64,000 nt of DNA, from the NCBI RefSeq assembly GCF_052216985.1, contig NZ_JBQOUY010000001.1, positions 124,001-188,000 of the forward strand. The letters are read 5' to 3'. Under the pieces are notes generated by a model. That model ran no database searches and was not told where the DNA came from. It saw only the letters and a program-made list of their open reading frames with translations. Each line of letters opens with the position of its first letter. Position 1 is the stretch's first letter. Below, one piece after another: positions 1 to 7,889 of the stretch. The position numbers were made by a program, and so were the translations under genes. The DNA is from Acidaminococcus fermentans_A. GTDB lineage: Bacteria; Bacillota; Negativicutes; Acidaminococcales; Acidaminococcaceae.

Positions 1-971
1 TCGATCTGGGTGAAGTACATGTTTTCTTTATAATGATCCCAGTGGCCGGAAGTTTCCCACAGCTGCCGGTTCATGATCATGGGGGTCATGACTTCCTGGT
101 AGCCATATCTGCGATGGACTTCTCTCCAGTAGTCGATCAGGGTGTTCCGGATGATCATGCCGTTGGGCAGGAAGAAGGGGAACCCGGGGCCATAATCACT
201 GAGCATGAAGAGACCCAATTGTTTGCCCAGTTTCCGGTGGTCGCGTTTTTCTGCTTCTTCCATCATGTGCAAGTAGGCTTCCAGGTCTTCCTTGCTGGCA
301 AAAGCCGTGCCGTAGATCCGCTGGAGCATCTTGTTGTGTTCATCGCCCCGCCAGTAGGCACCGGCGATGCTCATGAGCTTGAAAGCCTTCACCCGGCCGG
401 TGGACGGGCAATGAGGGCCGGCGCACAGGTCCGTGAAGTCCCCCTGGGTATAGGTGCTGATCACAGCATTTTCCGGCAGGTCTTCGATCAATTCCACTTT
501 ATACGGTTCATTTTCTGCCTTGAATTTGGCCAGGGCTTCCGCTCTGGGCAGTTCCTTCCGCACCAGGGGATAGTTGGCTTTGATGATCTTGCTCATTTCC
601 TTTTCGATGGCCCGGAGATCTTCCGGCGTGAACACGTGGTCGCTGTCCAGGTCGTAGTAGAAGCCTTTTTCAATGGCCGGCCCGATGGCGAATTTGGTGC
701 CCGGGAACAGGTGCTGGATGGCCTGGGCCATCACATGGGAAGCCGTATGGCGGATGGCATGGAGCCCTTCTTCGCTGTCCGGAGTCACGAATTCCACTTG
801 GGCATCATGATCCAGCACATCGCTCAGGTCTTTGTTTTCCCCATCTACTTTGGCCAGGAGAGCGGTCTTCCCCAGTTTCTGGTTCAGGCTCTTGGCAATG
901 GACAGCAGAGAGCTGCCAGCTTCGAATTCTTTCACGCTGCCATCGGGCAGACTGACTTTGATGTTGGACAT
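1..971 (-). CDS. thrS: Threonyl-tRNA synthetase (3' end outside window)
   Basis: This enzyme charges tRNA-Thr with threonine in the cytoplasm. The visible 323 residues cover the N-terminal TGS domain (about residues 1-62), the editing domain with its HxxxH-type motif (RHTASH, residues 74-79) and CAGPH motif, and the start of the class II catalytic core. The ATG at 971 follows a good GGAGG site. The C-terminal half, with catalytic motifs 2 and 3 and the anticodon-binding domain, lies beyond the left edge. A T-box leader directly upstream is consistent with control by uncharged tRNA-Thr. Confidence 0.97.
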   Translation of the reverse strand, partial: MSNIKVSLPDGSVKEFEAGSSLLSIAKSLNQKLGKTALLAKVDGENKDLSDVLDHDAQVEFVTPDSEEGLHAIRHTASHVMAQAIQHLFPGTKFAIGPAIEKGFYYDLDSDHVFTPEDLRAIEKEMSKIIKANYPLVRKELPRAEALAKFKAENEPYKVELIEDLPENAVISTYTQGDFTDLCAGPHCPSTGRVKAFKLMSIAGAYWRGDEHNKMLQRIYGTAFASKEDLEAYLHMMEEAEKRDHRKLGKQLGLFMLSDYGPGFPFFLPNGMIIRNTLIDYWREVHRRYGYQEVMTPMIMNRQLWETSGHWDHYKENMYFTQI

Positions 972-1014
972 AACTATTTCCTCCTTATATTCCCTGCAAG
1001 ATCAGGACGGACAT

Positions 1015-1256
1015 AGAAAAAGACCCGTCCCACAAAGGGACGGGCCATAAGCTCGCGGTTCCACCCTCATTGACCCGGAAATCCGGATCCTCTCGGCATC
1101 CTTTAACGCAGGACATACGATCTTGCCTACTTGGTTCAGCAGATGGCTCAAAGGTGGTTGGCTGTCATTCGTCTCCAGGCCCTTCTCAGCTGCCGGGCTT
1201 CTCTGTACCGTATCCTTGACAGGTTGTCCTTGTCATCACCATGGGTTCTTTGAAAT
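1015..1256 (-). promoter_or_regulatory. T-box leader of thrS
   Basis: Read leftward, the leader carries the T-box consensus AGGGTGGAACCGCG (within 1051-1067). It is followed by an intrinsic terminator whose arms are at 1037-1046 and 1022-1030, with a T-run continuing to about 1017. In T-box RNAs uncharged tRNA pairs with a specifier codon and the T-box bulge, forming the antiterminator. The gene downstream predicts a Thr specifier, and ACC triplets are present in the Stem I region, but I did not fold Stem I and do not assign the codon. Confidence 0.93.
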
Positions 1257-1263
1257 TGTTTAC

Positions 1264-1291
1264 ATTATACCACCGGCAAAAACTTTGTCAA
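1264..1291 (-). promoter_or_regulatory. Promoter of the thrS T-box transcript
   Basis: The -35 TTGACA (1286-1291) and -10 TATAAT (1264-1269) are perfect consensus boxes with 16-bp spacing. The -10 is also preceded by TGG, an extended -10. The start would be about 1257, at the upstream edge of the T-box leader. Confidence 0.9.
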
Positions 1292-1362
1292 GGAAAATTT
1301 CCCCAAGATCGGTACATTTCAGGCTCCCGCCAGGAAGGTCCCCAGAGAGTCCTCTTACAGCG

Positions 1363-1998
1363 TCACTTCCCTTGATAGCTTTCCAGATCCTTCTTCCAGG
1401 ACGCATCGGTCCTCCGGCCTCCCTGGCGCAGGAACTGGACCGTTTCCCCCACCGTTCTGTAAGCCATCCCGCTGCCCTTGGCGTCACTCACATAATTGGC
1501 TGCGTCATTGGCTTCCATGCCCATTTTGGCCGCTTCCGCCACCGCATCCATATTGGCTCCCAGGAACAGGAACTCCCAGCCGGCCTCTTTGCACTGAGCG
1601 ATCAGTTTCCGTACCCGGCCCAGGGTGTACTCCCTGCTGGCATTTTCCATCCCGTCAGTGATCACCACCACAATGGTCCGCTCCGGCCGGTAGGCAGGGA
1701 CCAGCCGACGCTGATTTTCCCGCACCCGGCGCAGGGTCCTGCCCAGGGCATCCAAAAGCGCCGTACATCCTTCTGGCTCATAATCCCGGCCCGTCAGGGA
1801 ACGCACCCCTTTCACCGGACAGCGGTCATGGAGCACCTGGATGTCATCGGAAAACAGCACCGTAGTCAGGACGGCTTCCCCTTCCATAGCCTGCTGTTTT
1901 TCCAGGAACCCGTTGAAACCGCCCAGTGTCTCCTTTTCTAACCCACTCATAGATCCGCTCTTATCCAGGATGCAAACCAATTCTGCAAAATCTTTCAT
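1363..1998 (-). CDS. VWA-domain (TerY-like) protein
   Basis: A 211-residue soluble protein made almost entirely of a von Willebrand A domain. The metal-ion adhesion site is complete: D12-x-S14-x-S16, Thr79 and Asp115 (VITDGMENAS). There is no signal peptide or membrane segment, so it is cytoplasmic. Single-domain VWA proteins of this size are typically TerY-like, and their partners vary. It follows the macro-domain gene on the same strand at a 77-nt gap. Its ribosome binding site lies inside a strong hairpin (see 2003-2053), suggesting translational control. Substrate unknown. Confidence 0.85.
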   Translation of the reverse strand: MKDFAELVCILDKSGSMSGLEKETLGGFNGFLEKQQAMEGEAVLTTVLFSDDIQVLHDRCPVKGVRSLTGRDYEPEGCTALLDALGRTLRRVRENQRRLVPAYRPERTIVVVITDGMENASREYTLGRVRKLIAQCKEAGWEFLFLGANMDAVAEAAKMGMEANDAANYVSDAKGSGMAYRTVGETVQFLRQGGRRTDASWKKDLESYQGK

Positions 1999-2002
1999 GA
2001 TG

Positions 2003-2053
2003 AAGACCTCCTTGTTTTCTGCTGGTTCCAGTGTAACAGAAACAGGAGGTCTT
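2003..2053 (-). promoter_or_regulatory. Hairpin sequestering the VWA-gene ribosome binding site
   Basis: Arms at 2037-2053 and 2003-2021 are complementary over about 17 bp. The arm nearer the gene contains the AAGGAGGTCTT ribosome binding site of the VWA gene. A smaller inverted repeat (CTGGTTCCAG, 2022-2031) sits in the loop. No T-run follows, so it is not a standard terminator. It would hide the start site unless opened by translation, a protein or a ligand. The effect is inferred. Confidence 0.6.
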
Positions 2054-2075
2054 CGGGTCGCCTGGCAGGCGACAT

Positions 2076-3065
2076 TTACAGCTCAGGCTGGCCGTATCGG
2101 AACAGGGCTGCATTGATGGTGTAGATATCGTATTGGCCCTTCTCCAGGAAATACCGGACGATCACATCCGTTTCCCGGCTGGAAGAGAGGGCATAGCCGG
2201 CGCTTTCCAGGAACTTCTGGGTTTCTTCCACCGTCAGATGGAGAGCCACTGCCAGGGCCAGGACCGTTTTCTTTTTGGGCTGATACCCCCGGTTGCTGCG
2301 GATCTTGGAGAACAGCTTCCGGTCCATATTGGCCCGTTTGTACACTTCCACATCCCCATAATGCTTTTGGTCGATGAGCCGGAAGAGCTGCTGGCTGAAA
2401 CTTTCCGCCAGGTGGTTCACATCGTCTTCCAGAGAGCGGGAAGCCTCGGAAGCCATGGCATGTTCCAGAGACAGCGCCTGGAAAGCCTGGATAACCGTTT
2501 CCGTCTGCCGTCTCCCCCTGCTTTCCGGCTGGCAGTAGATGTGGACATAGTGTTCCAGTCCCTTTTCCAGCTTTTCACCCAGCTCTACGGCGCTCCGGTC
2601 CAGGAGGGCCAGATAGACCTCCATTTCTTCATGGTCTTCCAGGAACCGGGTGATGGCTTCCCGGGCGACCAGGAGGGCTGCTCTTTTGGGATAGCCGAAG
2701 ATGCCGGAAGAAATCAAGGGAAAGGCGATGGAACGGCAATGGGCTTCCCAGGCCAGACTCAGCGCAGAGCGGTAGCAGCTGGCCAGGAGGGCTGCTTCAC
2801 CCTGGTTCCCGCCCTGCCAGATAGGCCCTACCGTATGGATGATGTACCGGGCGGGGAGTCCATAACTGCCGGTGAGCACCGACTGTCCAGCAGGACAGGG
2901 AGCCTTGGCCAGGCATTCTTTCTGGAGCCCCTCTGCCCGGCTGCCTGCTGCCCGGAAGATGGCTCCGCACACCCCGCTTCCCGCCAAAAGCTGGGAATTG
3001 GCCGCATTGACAATGGCGTCCGTATCCAATTTTGTGATATCTGCATGAATCAGATGGAATGGCAT
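2076..3065 (-). CDS. Macro-domain protein with C-terminal HTH-like domain
   Basis: Residues 1 to about 178 form a macro domain (IVNAANSQLLAGSGVCGAIF and a later SSGIFGYP loop), the fold that binds or hydrolyses ADP-ribose groups. A linker leads to a conserved C-terminal helical region from about residue 215, with the helix-turn-helix-like motif DRKLFSKIRSNRGY and a following helix KKTVLALAVALHLTVEE, resembling XRE-type DNA-binding or adaptor modules. Length is 329 residues. It is cytoplasmic and upstream of the VWA gene, probably co-transcribed. ADP-ribose handling is family knowledge; a regulatory role for the C-terminus is inference. Confidence 0.85.
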   Translation of the reverse strand: MPFHLIHADITKLDTDAIVNAANSQLLAGSGVCGAIFRAAGSRAEGLQKECLAKAPCPAGQSVLTGSYGLPARYIIHTVGPIWQGGNQGEAALLASCYRSALSLAWEAHCRSIAFPLISSGIFGYPKRAALLVAREAITRFLEDHEEMEVYLALLDRSAVELGEKLEKGLEHYVHIYCQPESRGRRQTETVIQAFQALSLEHAMASEASRSLEDDVNHLAESFSQQLFRLIDQKHYGDVEVYKRANMDRKLFSKIRSNRGYQPKKKTVLALAVALHLTVEETQKFLESAGYALSSSRETDVIVRYFLEKGQYDIYTINAALFRYGQPEL

Positions 3066-3110
3066 ATCTCTCTTCCCTCTTTACTCGTTATTCGTTACGC
3101 TGCCTGCTTC

Positions 3111-3449
3111 TTACGGCAGCCCTGGGAAACTGGTCACGTACTTGATCCGGATATCCGGGAAGCTGGTGACGAACTGGATGGTGAAGTCTTCGCCGTATTC
3201 CACGAATTGCCATTCCCCGATTTCCGATGGGAAATGATCCACCACTTTCACCTTCAGATCCGGGAAGCTGGTGACCACCTGCACTTTGATATCCGGGTTA
3301 TATTCCACCACCCGTACCTTGCCGGCCAGCCGGATACCCTTAAAGGTCCCGTCATCCCGGACCGCCGAAGAAGCCAGGGCGGCAGAAGCCCAGAACAGGC
3401 AGGCGATACAAGCCAGCAGCACCAGCAGTTTCCTCGTAGTCTTTTCCAT
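3111..3449 (-). CDS. Small exported protein with VTSFPD repeats
   Basis: I do not recognise a named family with certainty. The 112-residue product starts at the ATG at 3449 behind AGAGGAGGGAG. It has a signal peptide (about residues 1-26, KLLVLLACIACLFWASAALAS). The mature part is a short beta-prone repeat array: KVQVVTSFPDL, KVKVVDHFPSE, a variant block, TIQFVTSFPDI, RIKYVTSFPGL. The period is about 10-11 residues, with alternating hydrophobics and an FPD turn, suggesting a small beta-sheet or solenoid in the periplasm. It has its own extended -10 promoter. Confidence 0.75.
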   Translation of the reverse strand: MEKTTRKLLVLLACIACLFWASAALASSAVRDDGTFKGIRLAGKVRVVEYNPDIKVQVVTSFPDLKVKVVDHFPSEIGEWQFVEYGEDFTIQFVTSFPDIRIKYVTSFPGLP

Positions 3450-3494
3450 CTCTCTCCCTCCTCTGCTGCGTGAATTTTCTGTCCTTATGGTCCC

Positions 3495-3503
3495 ATTATA
3501 CCA
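3495..3503 (-). promoter_or_regulatory. Extended -10 promoter for the VTSFPD-repeat gene
   Basis: Reading leftward, TGG-TATAAT (TATAAT at 3495-3500) forms an extended -10 about 45 nt upstream of the start codon. No good -35 is visible. Confidence 0.6.
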
Positions 3504-3511
3504 TGGATGCA

Positions 3512-3545
3512 AAAAAATACCCACCAGGCTTTCCGTCTGGTGGGT
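3512..3545 (-). terminator. Intrinsic terminator after the NlpC/P60 gene
   Basis: ACCCACCAG pairs with CTGGTGGGT (within 3519-3544) around an 8-nt loop, followed leftward by ATTTTTTT. It is immediately downstream of the hydrolase stop codon. Confidence 0.9.
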
Positions 3546-3553
3546 CAACGGCA

Positions 3554-4276
3554 TTAGAGGACTCTTGCCGCTCCGATATAGTGTGCGCCCCAATATCCGC
3601 TGAACACATTGGATACGGTGACACCGGTGCTGCTCCCTGCCTGGAGCATCTGGCCGTTGCCGATGTAGATGCCGCAGTGGGAAGGTCCCGGTTCGTAAGT
3701 TTCAAAGAAGACCAGATCGCCTGGTTCCAGCTCGCTGGAAGAGACTTTCGGGTACGCATAGTATTGGGCATCTGCCGTCCGGGGGATTTCGATCCCCATC
3801 TGCCGGAATACGTATTGGGTATATCCGGAACAGTCAAAGCCCCAAGGAGTGGTCCCTCCGAATACGTAAGGCACCCCCACATAATCATAGGCCGTACTGA
3901 TCAGTGCTCTGGCCGTACTGCTGCCATATCCATAGCTGCTACCATAACTCCGGTTGGAATTCAATCTGCGGCGGGAAGGCATTTCCTTGCCCATGAGCTT
4001 TTTGTAGGTGAAGTTCCCGATTACACCGTCCGCTGCCAGGCCCATGCTGGCCTGATACTTCTTCACAGCCGCTACGGTCCGGGCTCCATACACCCCATCC
4101 GGGATCCCGATATCGTAGCCTTCCATCAGGAGCTGTTCCTGGATGGCCGCTACTTCCGGGCCTGACTGACCTTGTTTGAAACTGGCAAAAACGTTCTGCA
4201 CAGGTAATGCGACTGCTGCGGTGGTAGCCGCTGCCAGCACTACGCCAAGCATGATCCTCCTAAATATAATAAACAC
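3554..4276 (-). CDS. NlpC/P60 cell-wall hydrolase with peptidoglycan-binding domain
   Basis: An exported peptidoglycan endopeptidase of 240 residues. A signal segment (about 1-31, with an RR n-region) precedes a PG_binding_1 domain (about 33-95), a Ser/Tyr-rich linker and an NlpC/P60 domain (about 120-240). The nucleophile is Cys149 (FDCSGYTQ) and the base His200 (SHCGIYIGNG); the third position appears to be Gln212 (MLQAG) rather than the commoner His. The GTG at 4276 is used because it supplies the charged n-region; an ATG at 4252 behind AGGAGG is the alternative. Transcription passes through a c-di-AMP riboswitch, matching known control of wall hydrolases. Confidence 0.92.
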   Translation of the reverse strand: MFIIFRRIMLGVVLAAATTAAVALPVQNVFASFKQGQSGPEVAAIQEQLLMEGYDIGIPDGVYGARTVAAVKKYQASMGLAADGVIGNFTYKKLMGKEMPSRRRLNSNRSYGSSYGYGSSTARALISTAYDYVGVPYVFGGTTPWGFDCSGYTQYVFRQMGIEIPRTADAQYYAYPKVSSSELEPGDLVFFETYEPGPSHCGIYIGNGQMLQAGSSTGVTVSNVFSGYWGAHYIGAARVL

Positions 4277-4390
4277 ATCCTCTCGATTACGCCTACGAAG
4301 TTAGCTGCCGGGTGCGGGTCGAGATGCCCTATTCCGAAGAAATTAACCCCACTTTGGTTCCCCCGTTCACATTGCTGTGATTCGGCTTTT
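4277..4390 (-). promoter_or_regulatory. ydaO/yuaA-type c-di-AMP riboswitch
   Basis: The leftward leader carries the class hallmarks in order: GGGGGAACCAAA, TGGGGTTAAT, AGGGCATCTCGACCCGCACC, CGGCAGCTAACTTCGTAGGC and a closing GAGAGGA next to the start codon. ydaO riboswitches bind c-di-AMP and usually turn expression off; NlpC/P60 wall hydrolases are classic targets. Boundaries are approximate because I did not fold it. Confidence 0.9.
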
Positions 4391-4413
4391 TTTATTTAGT
4401 TTTGCCGTTTTTT

Positions 4414-4442
4414 ATTATAACAATTCTCTTATTGTCTGTCTA
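4414..4442 (-). promoter_or_regulatory. Promoter upstream of the c-di-AMP riboswitch
   Basis: TAGACA (4437-4442) and TATAAT (4414-4419) are spaced by 17 bp. The -35 overlaps the stop codon of the upstream glycosyltransferase gene. Confidence 0.8.
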
Positions 4443-5381
4443 TTCCCTGTTACCACTTTTCACGATATGTTCACGAATGATATACAAAGGTCTTTGCTTC
4501 ACTTCGTCGAAGATCCGGCCCACATATTCTCCCACGATGCCGATGCCGATCAGCTCCACGCCACCCAGGAAGAACTCTGCTGCGGCCAAGGTGGTCCAGC
4601 CGGGCACCGCATCCTGGACGATATATTTCACATAAATGACATGACCGATCAGGAGGATGCTCCCTAGCCCGGCAATGCAACCCACATATAAGGCCAGGCG
4701 CAGAGGGACCCGGGAAAAAGCCGTGATCCCGTCCAGGGCGAACCGGAGCATCTTCCGCAGATTGAACTTGGAATGGCCGGCGAACCGGGGCGGTGCCACA
4801 AATTCCAGGGTGGTATACCGGAACCCCAGGTTGTTCACCATGCCCCGGATGAACCGGGCCCGTTCCCGGAACCGGTTCAGCGCATCTACGGCTTTCCGGT
4901 CCATGAGCCGGAAATCGCTGCCACCGGGGGTGATCCGGACTTCGCTCATGGAATTGATCAGTTTGTAATATAAGCGGGACGTTATGCTCTTGAACCAGGT
5001 AGCATCTTCCGTGGACTTCCGGACGGTCTGGACGATTTCATAGCCTTTTTCCCATTTCTCCAGCAGTTCAGGAATCATTTCCGGAGGATGCTGGAGATCC
5101 CCATCCATGGAAATCACCGCATCCCCGGCAGACTGGTCCAGGCCGCAGGTGAGAGCCAGCTGATGGCCGAAATTCCGGGCGAACACATAACCCTGGACAT
5201 GGGGATCTTTTCCCGCCAGTTCTCGGATCAAAGAAGCAGTCCGATCTTTGGAACCATCGTCAATGAACAGGATCTCATAATCGTAGGACAAAGGCGCCAT
5301 TACTTGCGTAAGGCGCCTGTAGAATTCACGGATATTTTCCTCTTCATTGAAGACGGGCACGACAAAAGAAATCTTTTTCAT
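4440..5381 (-). CDS. Family 2 glycosyltransferase, polyprenyl-phosphate type
   Basis: A 313-residue membrane-anchored GT2 enzyme. The N-terminal catalytic domain shows VVPVFNEEENI, DDGSKDRT and the metal-binding SMDGDLQHPP. Two C-terminal transmembrane segments lie at about residues 233-255 and 265-290. This is the architecture of dolichol/undecaprenyl-phosphate sugar transferases (DPM1, GtrB, ArnC-like), which load a sugar onto the lipid carrier at the inner face of the membrane. Sugar donor unknown. The RBS AAAGGAG precedes ATG 5381, and the gene follows trxA by 18 nt, so the two are probably co-transcribed. Confidence 0.88.
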   Translation of the reverse strand: MKKISFVVPVFNEEENIREFYRRLTQVMAPLSYDYEILFIDDGSKDRTASLIRELAGKDPHVQGYVFARNFGHQLALTCGLDQSAGDAVISMDGDLQHPPEMIPELLEKWEKGYEIVQTVRKSTEDATWFKSITSRLYYKLINSMSEVRITPGGSDFRLMDRKAVDALNRFRERARFIRGMVNNLGFRYTTLEFVAPPRFAGHSKFNLRKMLRFALDGITAFSRVPLRLALYVGCIAGLGSILLIGHVIYVKYIVQDAVPGWTTLAAAEFFLGGVELIGIGIVGEYVGRIFDEVKQRPLYIIREHIVKSGNRE

Positions 5382-5399
5382 GCAGCGTCTTCTCCTTTG

Positions 5400-5717
5400 T
5401 TACAACACGGCCAAGGCTTCTTCGTAGGCACTTTTGGGTTCTACCCCCACAAAGCGCTGGGTTTCTTTGCAAGCCTTGAACAGGACCACCGTAGGGATGG
5501 CCGAAACACCGAACCGCATGGCTACATCCGGTACCTGGTCCACATCCAGTTTGGCGAACTGGACTTCTGGATGTTCCGCCGCCAGTTCTTCGATGACCGG
5601 GGCCAGCATCCGGCAGGGACCGCACCAGGTGGCCCAGAAGTCCACCAGCACCGGTTTCTCGCTGCCCTGCACCAGTTTGTCAAAAGCCGCTGCACTGCCA
5701 ATCTGTATCATATCCAT
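5400..5717 (-). CDS. trxA: Thioredoxin
   Basis: A 105-residue cytoplasmic thioredoxin with the canonical WCGPC active site (Trp31, Cys32-Gly-Pro-Cys35) and the cis-proline loop AIPTVVLF. It reduces protein disulfides with electrons from thioredoxin reductase. The ATG at 5717 is chosen because it follows AGGAGGAG and gives the standard length. It lies just downstream of the RNase P RNA gene. Confidence 0.96.
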   Translation of the reverse strand: MDMIQIGSAAAFDKLVQGSEKPVLVDFWATWCGPCRMLAPVIEELAAEHPEVQFAKLDVDQVPDVAMRFGVSAIPTVVLFKACKETQRFVGVEPKSAYEEALAVL

Positions 5718-5763
5718 GGTATCTCCTCCTCTGTGCCTCCGGCACAAGGTTCTCTGTCAGGTT

Positions 5764-6100
5764 GTGAGTGCTCAGTAAGCCGAGTTCTGTCTAGGATAAT
5801 CATTTATCTAGCCCTGCAGTTGCCTGCAGGTTCAAGCGACGCTACCCGGAAGGATCAGCGGGCCGCTTCATCCCTTCCCTATTTGGTCTTGCTCCGGATG
5901 GGGTTTACCAAGCCGATCAATCACTTGACCGCTGGTGCGCTCTTACCGCACCGTTTCATCCTTACCGGCAAGCCGGCGGTTTGTTTTCTGTGGCACTTTC
6001 CTTAGGGTCGCCCCCACTGGACGTTATCCAGCATCCTGCCCTGCGGAGCTCGGACTTTCCTCATCAGCCATTGGCTGCCGCGATTATCTTTTGCACTCAC
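5764..6100 (-). ncRNA. rnpB: RNase P RNA
   Basis: The leftward transcript contains the diagnostic GAGGAAAGTCCGAGCTCC core near its 5' end, an internal GGGTAAGGGTGCA-like CR region, and closes with ACTGAGCACTCAC. The terminal stem P1 is clear: GTGAGTGC at the 5' end (about 6093-6100) pairs with GCACTCAC at the 3' end (5764-5771). This is the catalytic RNA that matures tRNA 5' ends. Length is about 337 nt, normal for bacterial RNase P RNA. Confidence 0.96.
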
Positions 6101-6108
6101 ATCTTGAA

Positions 6109-6137
6109 ATCATATCATAGGATCGAGAATCCGTCAA
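6109..6137 (-). promoter_or_regulatory. rnpB promoter
   Basis: TTGACG (6132-6137) and TATGAT (6109-6114) are separated by 17 bp, placing the start at about 6101, exactly at the 5' end of stem P1. The -35 overlaps the yhaM stop codon. Confidence 0.88.
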
Positions 6138-7057
6138 ACCTTCCACAGATACCGCTGCAGCATCTTGTCATATTCCCAGCTGCCGCTGCGTTCTTTCTGA
6201 TGGAACTGGTTCATGATGGAATCTACTTCATCGGCATAGTGGACGATGAAGGCTTCCTTGGTGACGCAGACCACTGGAGAGCCCTTTTCCTGGTCCCCGT
6301 GATGGGACAGGATGATATGGAGGAGCTTCTCCCGTTTTTCCGCTGTCAGTTCCGGGATCTTCCTCCCAGCCCGATCCACGGCCATGGCTCCGATGGAGAT
6401 ATGGCCCATGAGACGGCCTTCTGTGGTATAGGGGAAACCCAGATCCGAAGAGATTTCCCGGATCTTCCCCAGATCGTGGAGCAGAGCCCCGGCGATCACC
6501 AAGTCCAGGTCCACCTGTCCGATGGCGCTGCTCATGGCCACGGCCAGCCGGGTGACACACACCGTATGGTGCAGCAGTCCTCCGGCATAGGCATGGTGCA
6601 GGCGCATCCCTGCTGGATTCTTGCAGAACTGCCGGTAAGTTTCCCCGGAAAAGACCGTCTCCACCAGTTTCCGCAGCCCCTCATCACCGATCCGGCCGAT
6701 GAAGGTGTGGAATTCTTCCTCATATTTCGCCAGGTCGATATGGCCGCTGGGCAAAAGGCAGGACAGATCATCTGCCTCCGTGACGGATTGGACCTTTTGG
6801 ACGATGATCTGGTAAGCCATGGTGGTGGAATATTTGTTCAGTTCCACTTTCCCCCCGATGATATACGGAGAGGGAGCTTCCATGGTCCGCAGCCGTCCGA
6901 TGGGGCCTGCTTCGAAACAAATGAAGGGGATGCAGCCGCTGTTGTCTTCCAGCAGCCCCTTGGCATAGGCCTTGCCATTGGAAGAAGTGCCCACTTTTTG
7001 GAGTCGGACCAGGCAAGGCTGTTCCATGGCATTCCCCAACTGCAAATCCTTGATCAT
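6134..7057 (-). CDS. yhaM: 3'-5' exoribonuclease YhaM family
   Basis: A 307-residue cytoplasmic nuclease. An OB-fold nucleic-acid-binding domain spans about residues 1-110, followed by an HD domain carrying the metal-binding HD pair (GALLHDLGKIRE, near residue 190) and downstream histidines (HIILSHHGDQE). Family members such as B. subtilis YhaM degrade RNA, and ssDNA, from the 3' end in a metal-dependent manner. It follows the Nif3-like gene by 13 nt and belongs to the leftward run starting at ptsH or fruK. Confidence 0.88.
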   Translation of the reverse strand: MIKDLQLGNAMEQPCLVRLQKVGTSSNGKAYAKGLLEDNSGCIPFICFEAGPIGRLRTMEAPSPYIIGGKVELNKYSTTMAYQIIVQKVQSVTEADDLSCLLPSGHIDLAKYEEEFHTFIGRIGDEGLRKLVETVFSGETYRQFCKNPAGMRLHHAYAGGLLHHTVCVTRLAVAMSSAIGQVDLDLVIAGALLHDLGKIREISSDLGFPYTTEGRLMGHISIGAMAVDRAGRKIPELTAEKREKLLHIILSHHGDQEKGSPVVCVTKEAFIVHYADEVDSIMNQFHQKERSGSWEYDKMLQRYLWKV

Positions 7058-7070
7058 TGCAATCGCTCCC

Positions 7071-7889
7071 TTAGACCGTCTGGAGGATCCGGTCTTCTTC
7101 GGCCCGAATCACTTCGAAATGACGGCCGGATTCTTCGCACCAGACCTTCAGGACTTCTTCCAGTTTGTCGATGACGGGAGATTCTGTCAGCTGATGGGTG
7201 CCGTCTACCACATTGAGTCCCAGGTTCAGGGCCTTTTGGGCTACATGGTATTTCAAGTCGCCGGTCACCAGGGTATCGGCACCAGCCGCCAGGGCATCTT
7301 CCATGAAATCAGCTCCGCTGCCACCTACCACGGCCACTTTGTACACAGGTTCTTCCCCTCCTGCATAGGTCAGGTGTTCCGCCCCCAGATCGTCCCGGAC
7401 TTTGGCCGCGAAATCCTTCAGAGCCATGGGTTCTTCCAGGACCCCGATCCGGGCCAGTCCCTGTTCCGGGCAATCCTTCCGGGGGATCTCCGTCACATCT
7501 TCCAGGCCCAGGCGGGCCGCCAGCACATCGTTGACCCCGCCTTTGGCGGCATCCAGGTTGGTATGGGCTGCATACAGGGCGATGTCGTGTTTGATCAGTT
7601 CATAGAGCACTTCCATCTTCGTATCTGTCACCGCCAAAGTCTTAGGCAAGCTGAAATAATAGGGATGATGGGTGATGATGAGATCACATTCCTGTTCGAT
7701 GGCCTGTTCTGCCACTTCGGGGCTCAGGTCCAAGGCCACCATGATCTTATGGACGTGCTGGGCCAAGTGCCCTAAAAGCAGGCCGGGATTGTCCCAGCTT
7801 TCCGCATAAGCCACCGGAGCCAGTTCATTCATGAACAGGCAGATGTCCGTTACGGTGGTTTCTTTCGTTTCCATTTCTTCCGTTTCCAC
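7071..7889 (-). CDS. Nif3-like dinuclear metal-centre protein
   Basis: A 272-residue member of the Nif3/YqfO (DUF34/NIF3) family, hexameric proteins with a dinuclear metal site whose biochemical role is still debated. Visible features are the N-terminal LAPVAYAESWDNPGLLLGH motif, ITHHPYYF with paired histidines, and a C-terminal GDLKYH and VDGTHQLTE metal-ligand block. The GTG at 7889 has a good GGAGG site at 9-nt spacing; ATG 7874 is the alternative. It overlaps the 3' end of trmK. The pair trmK-nif3 is a common Firmicute neighbourhood. Confidence 0.9.
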   Translation of the reverse strand: METEEMETKETTVTDICLFMNELAPVAYAESWDNPGLLLGHLAQHVHKIMVALDLSPEVAEQAIEQECDLIITHHPYYFSLPKTLAVTDTKMEVLYELIKHDIALYAAHTNLDAAKGGVNDVLAARLGLEDVTEIPRKDCPEQGLARIGVLEEPMALKDFAAKVRDDLGAEHLTYAGGEEPVYKVAVVGGSGADFMEDALAAGADTLVTGDLKYHVAQKALNLGLNVVDGTHQLTESPVIDKLEEVLKVWCEESGRHFEVIRAEEDRILQTV

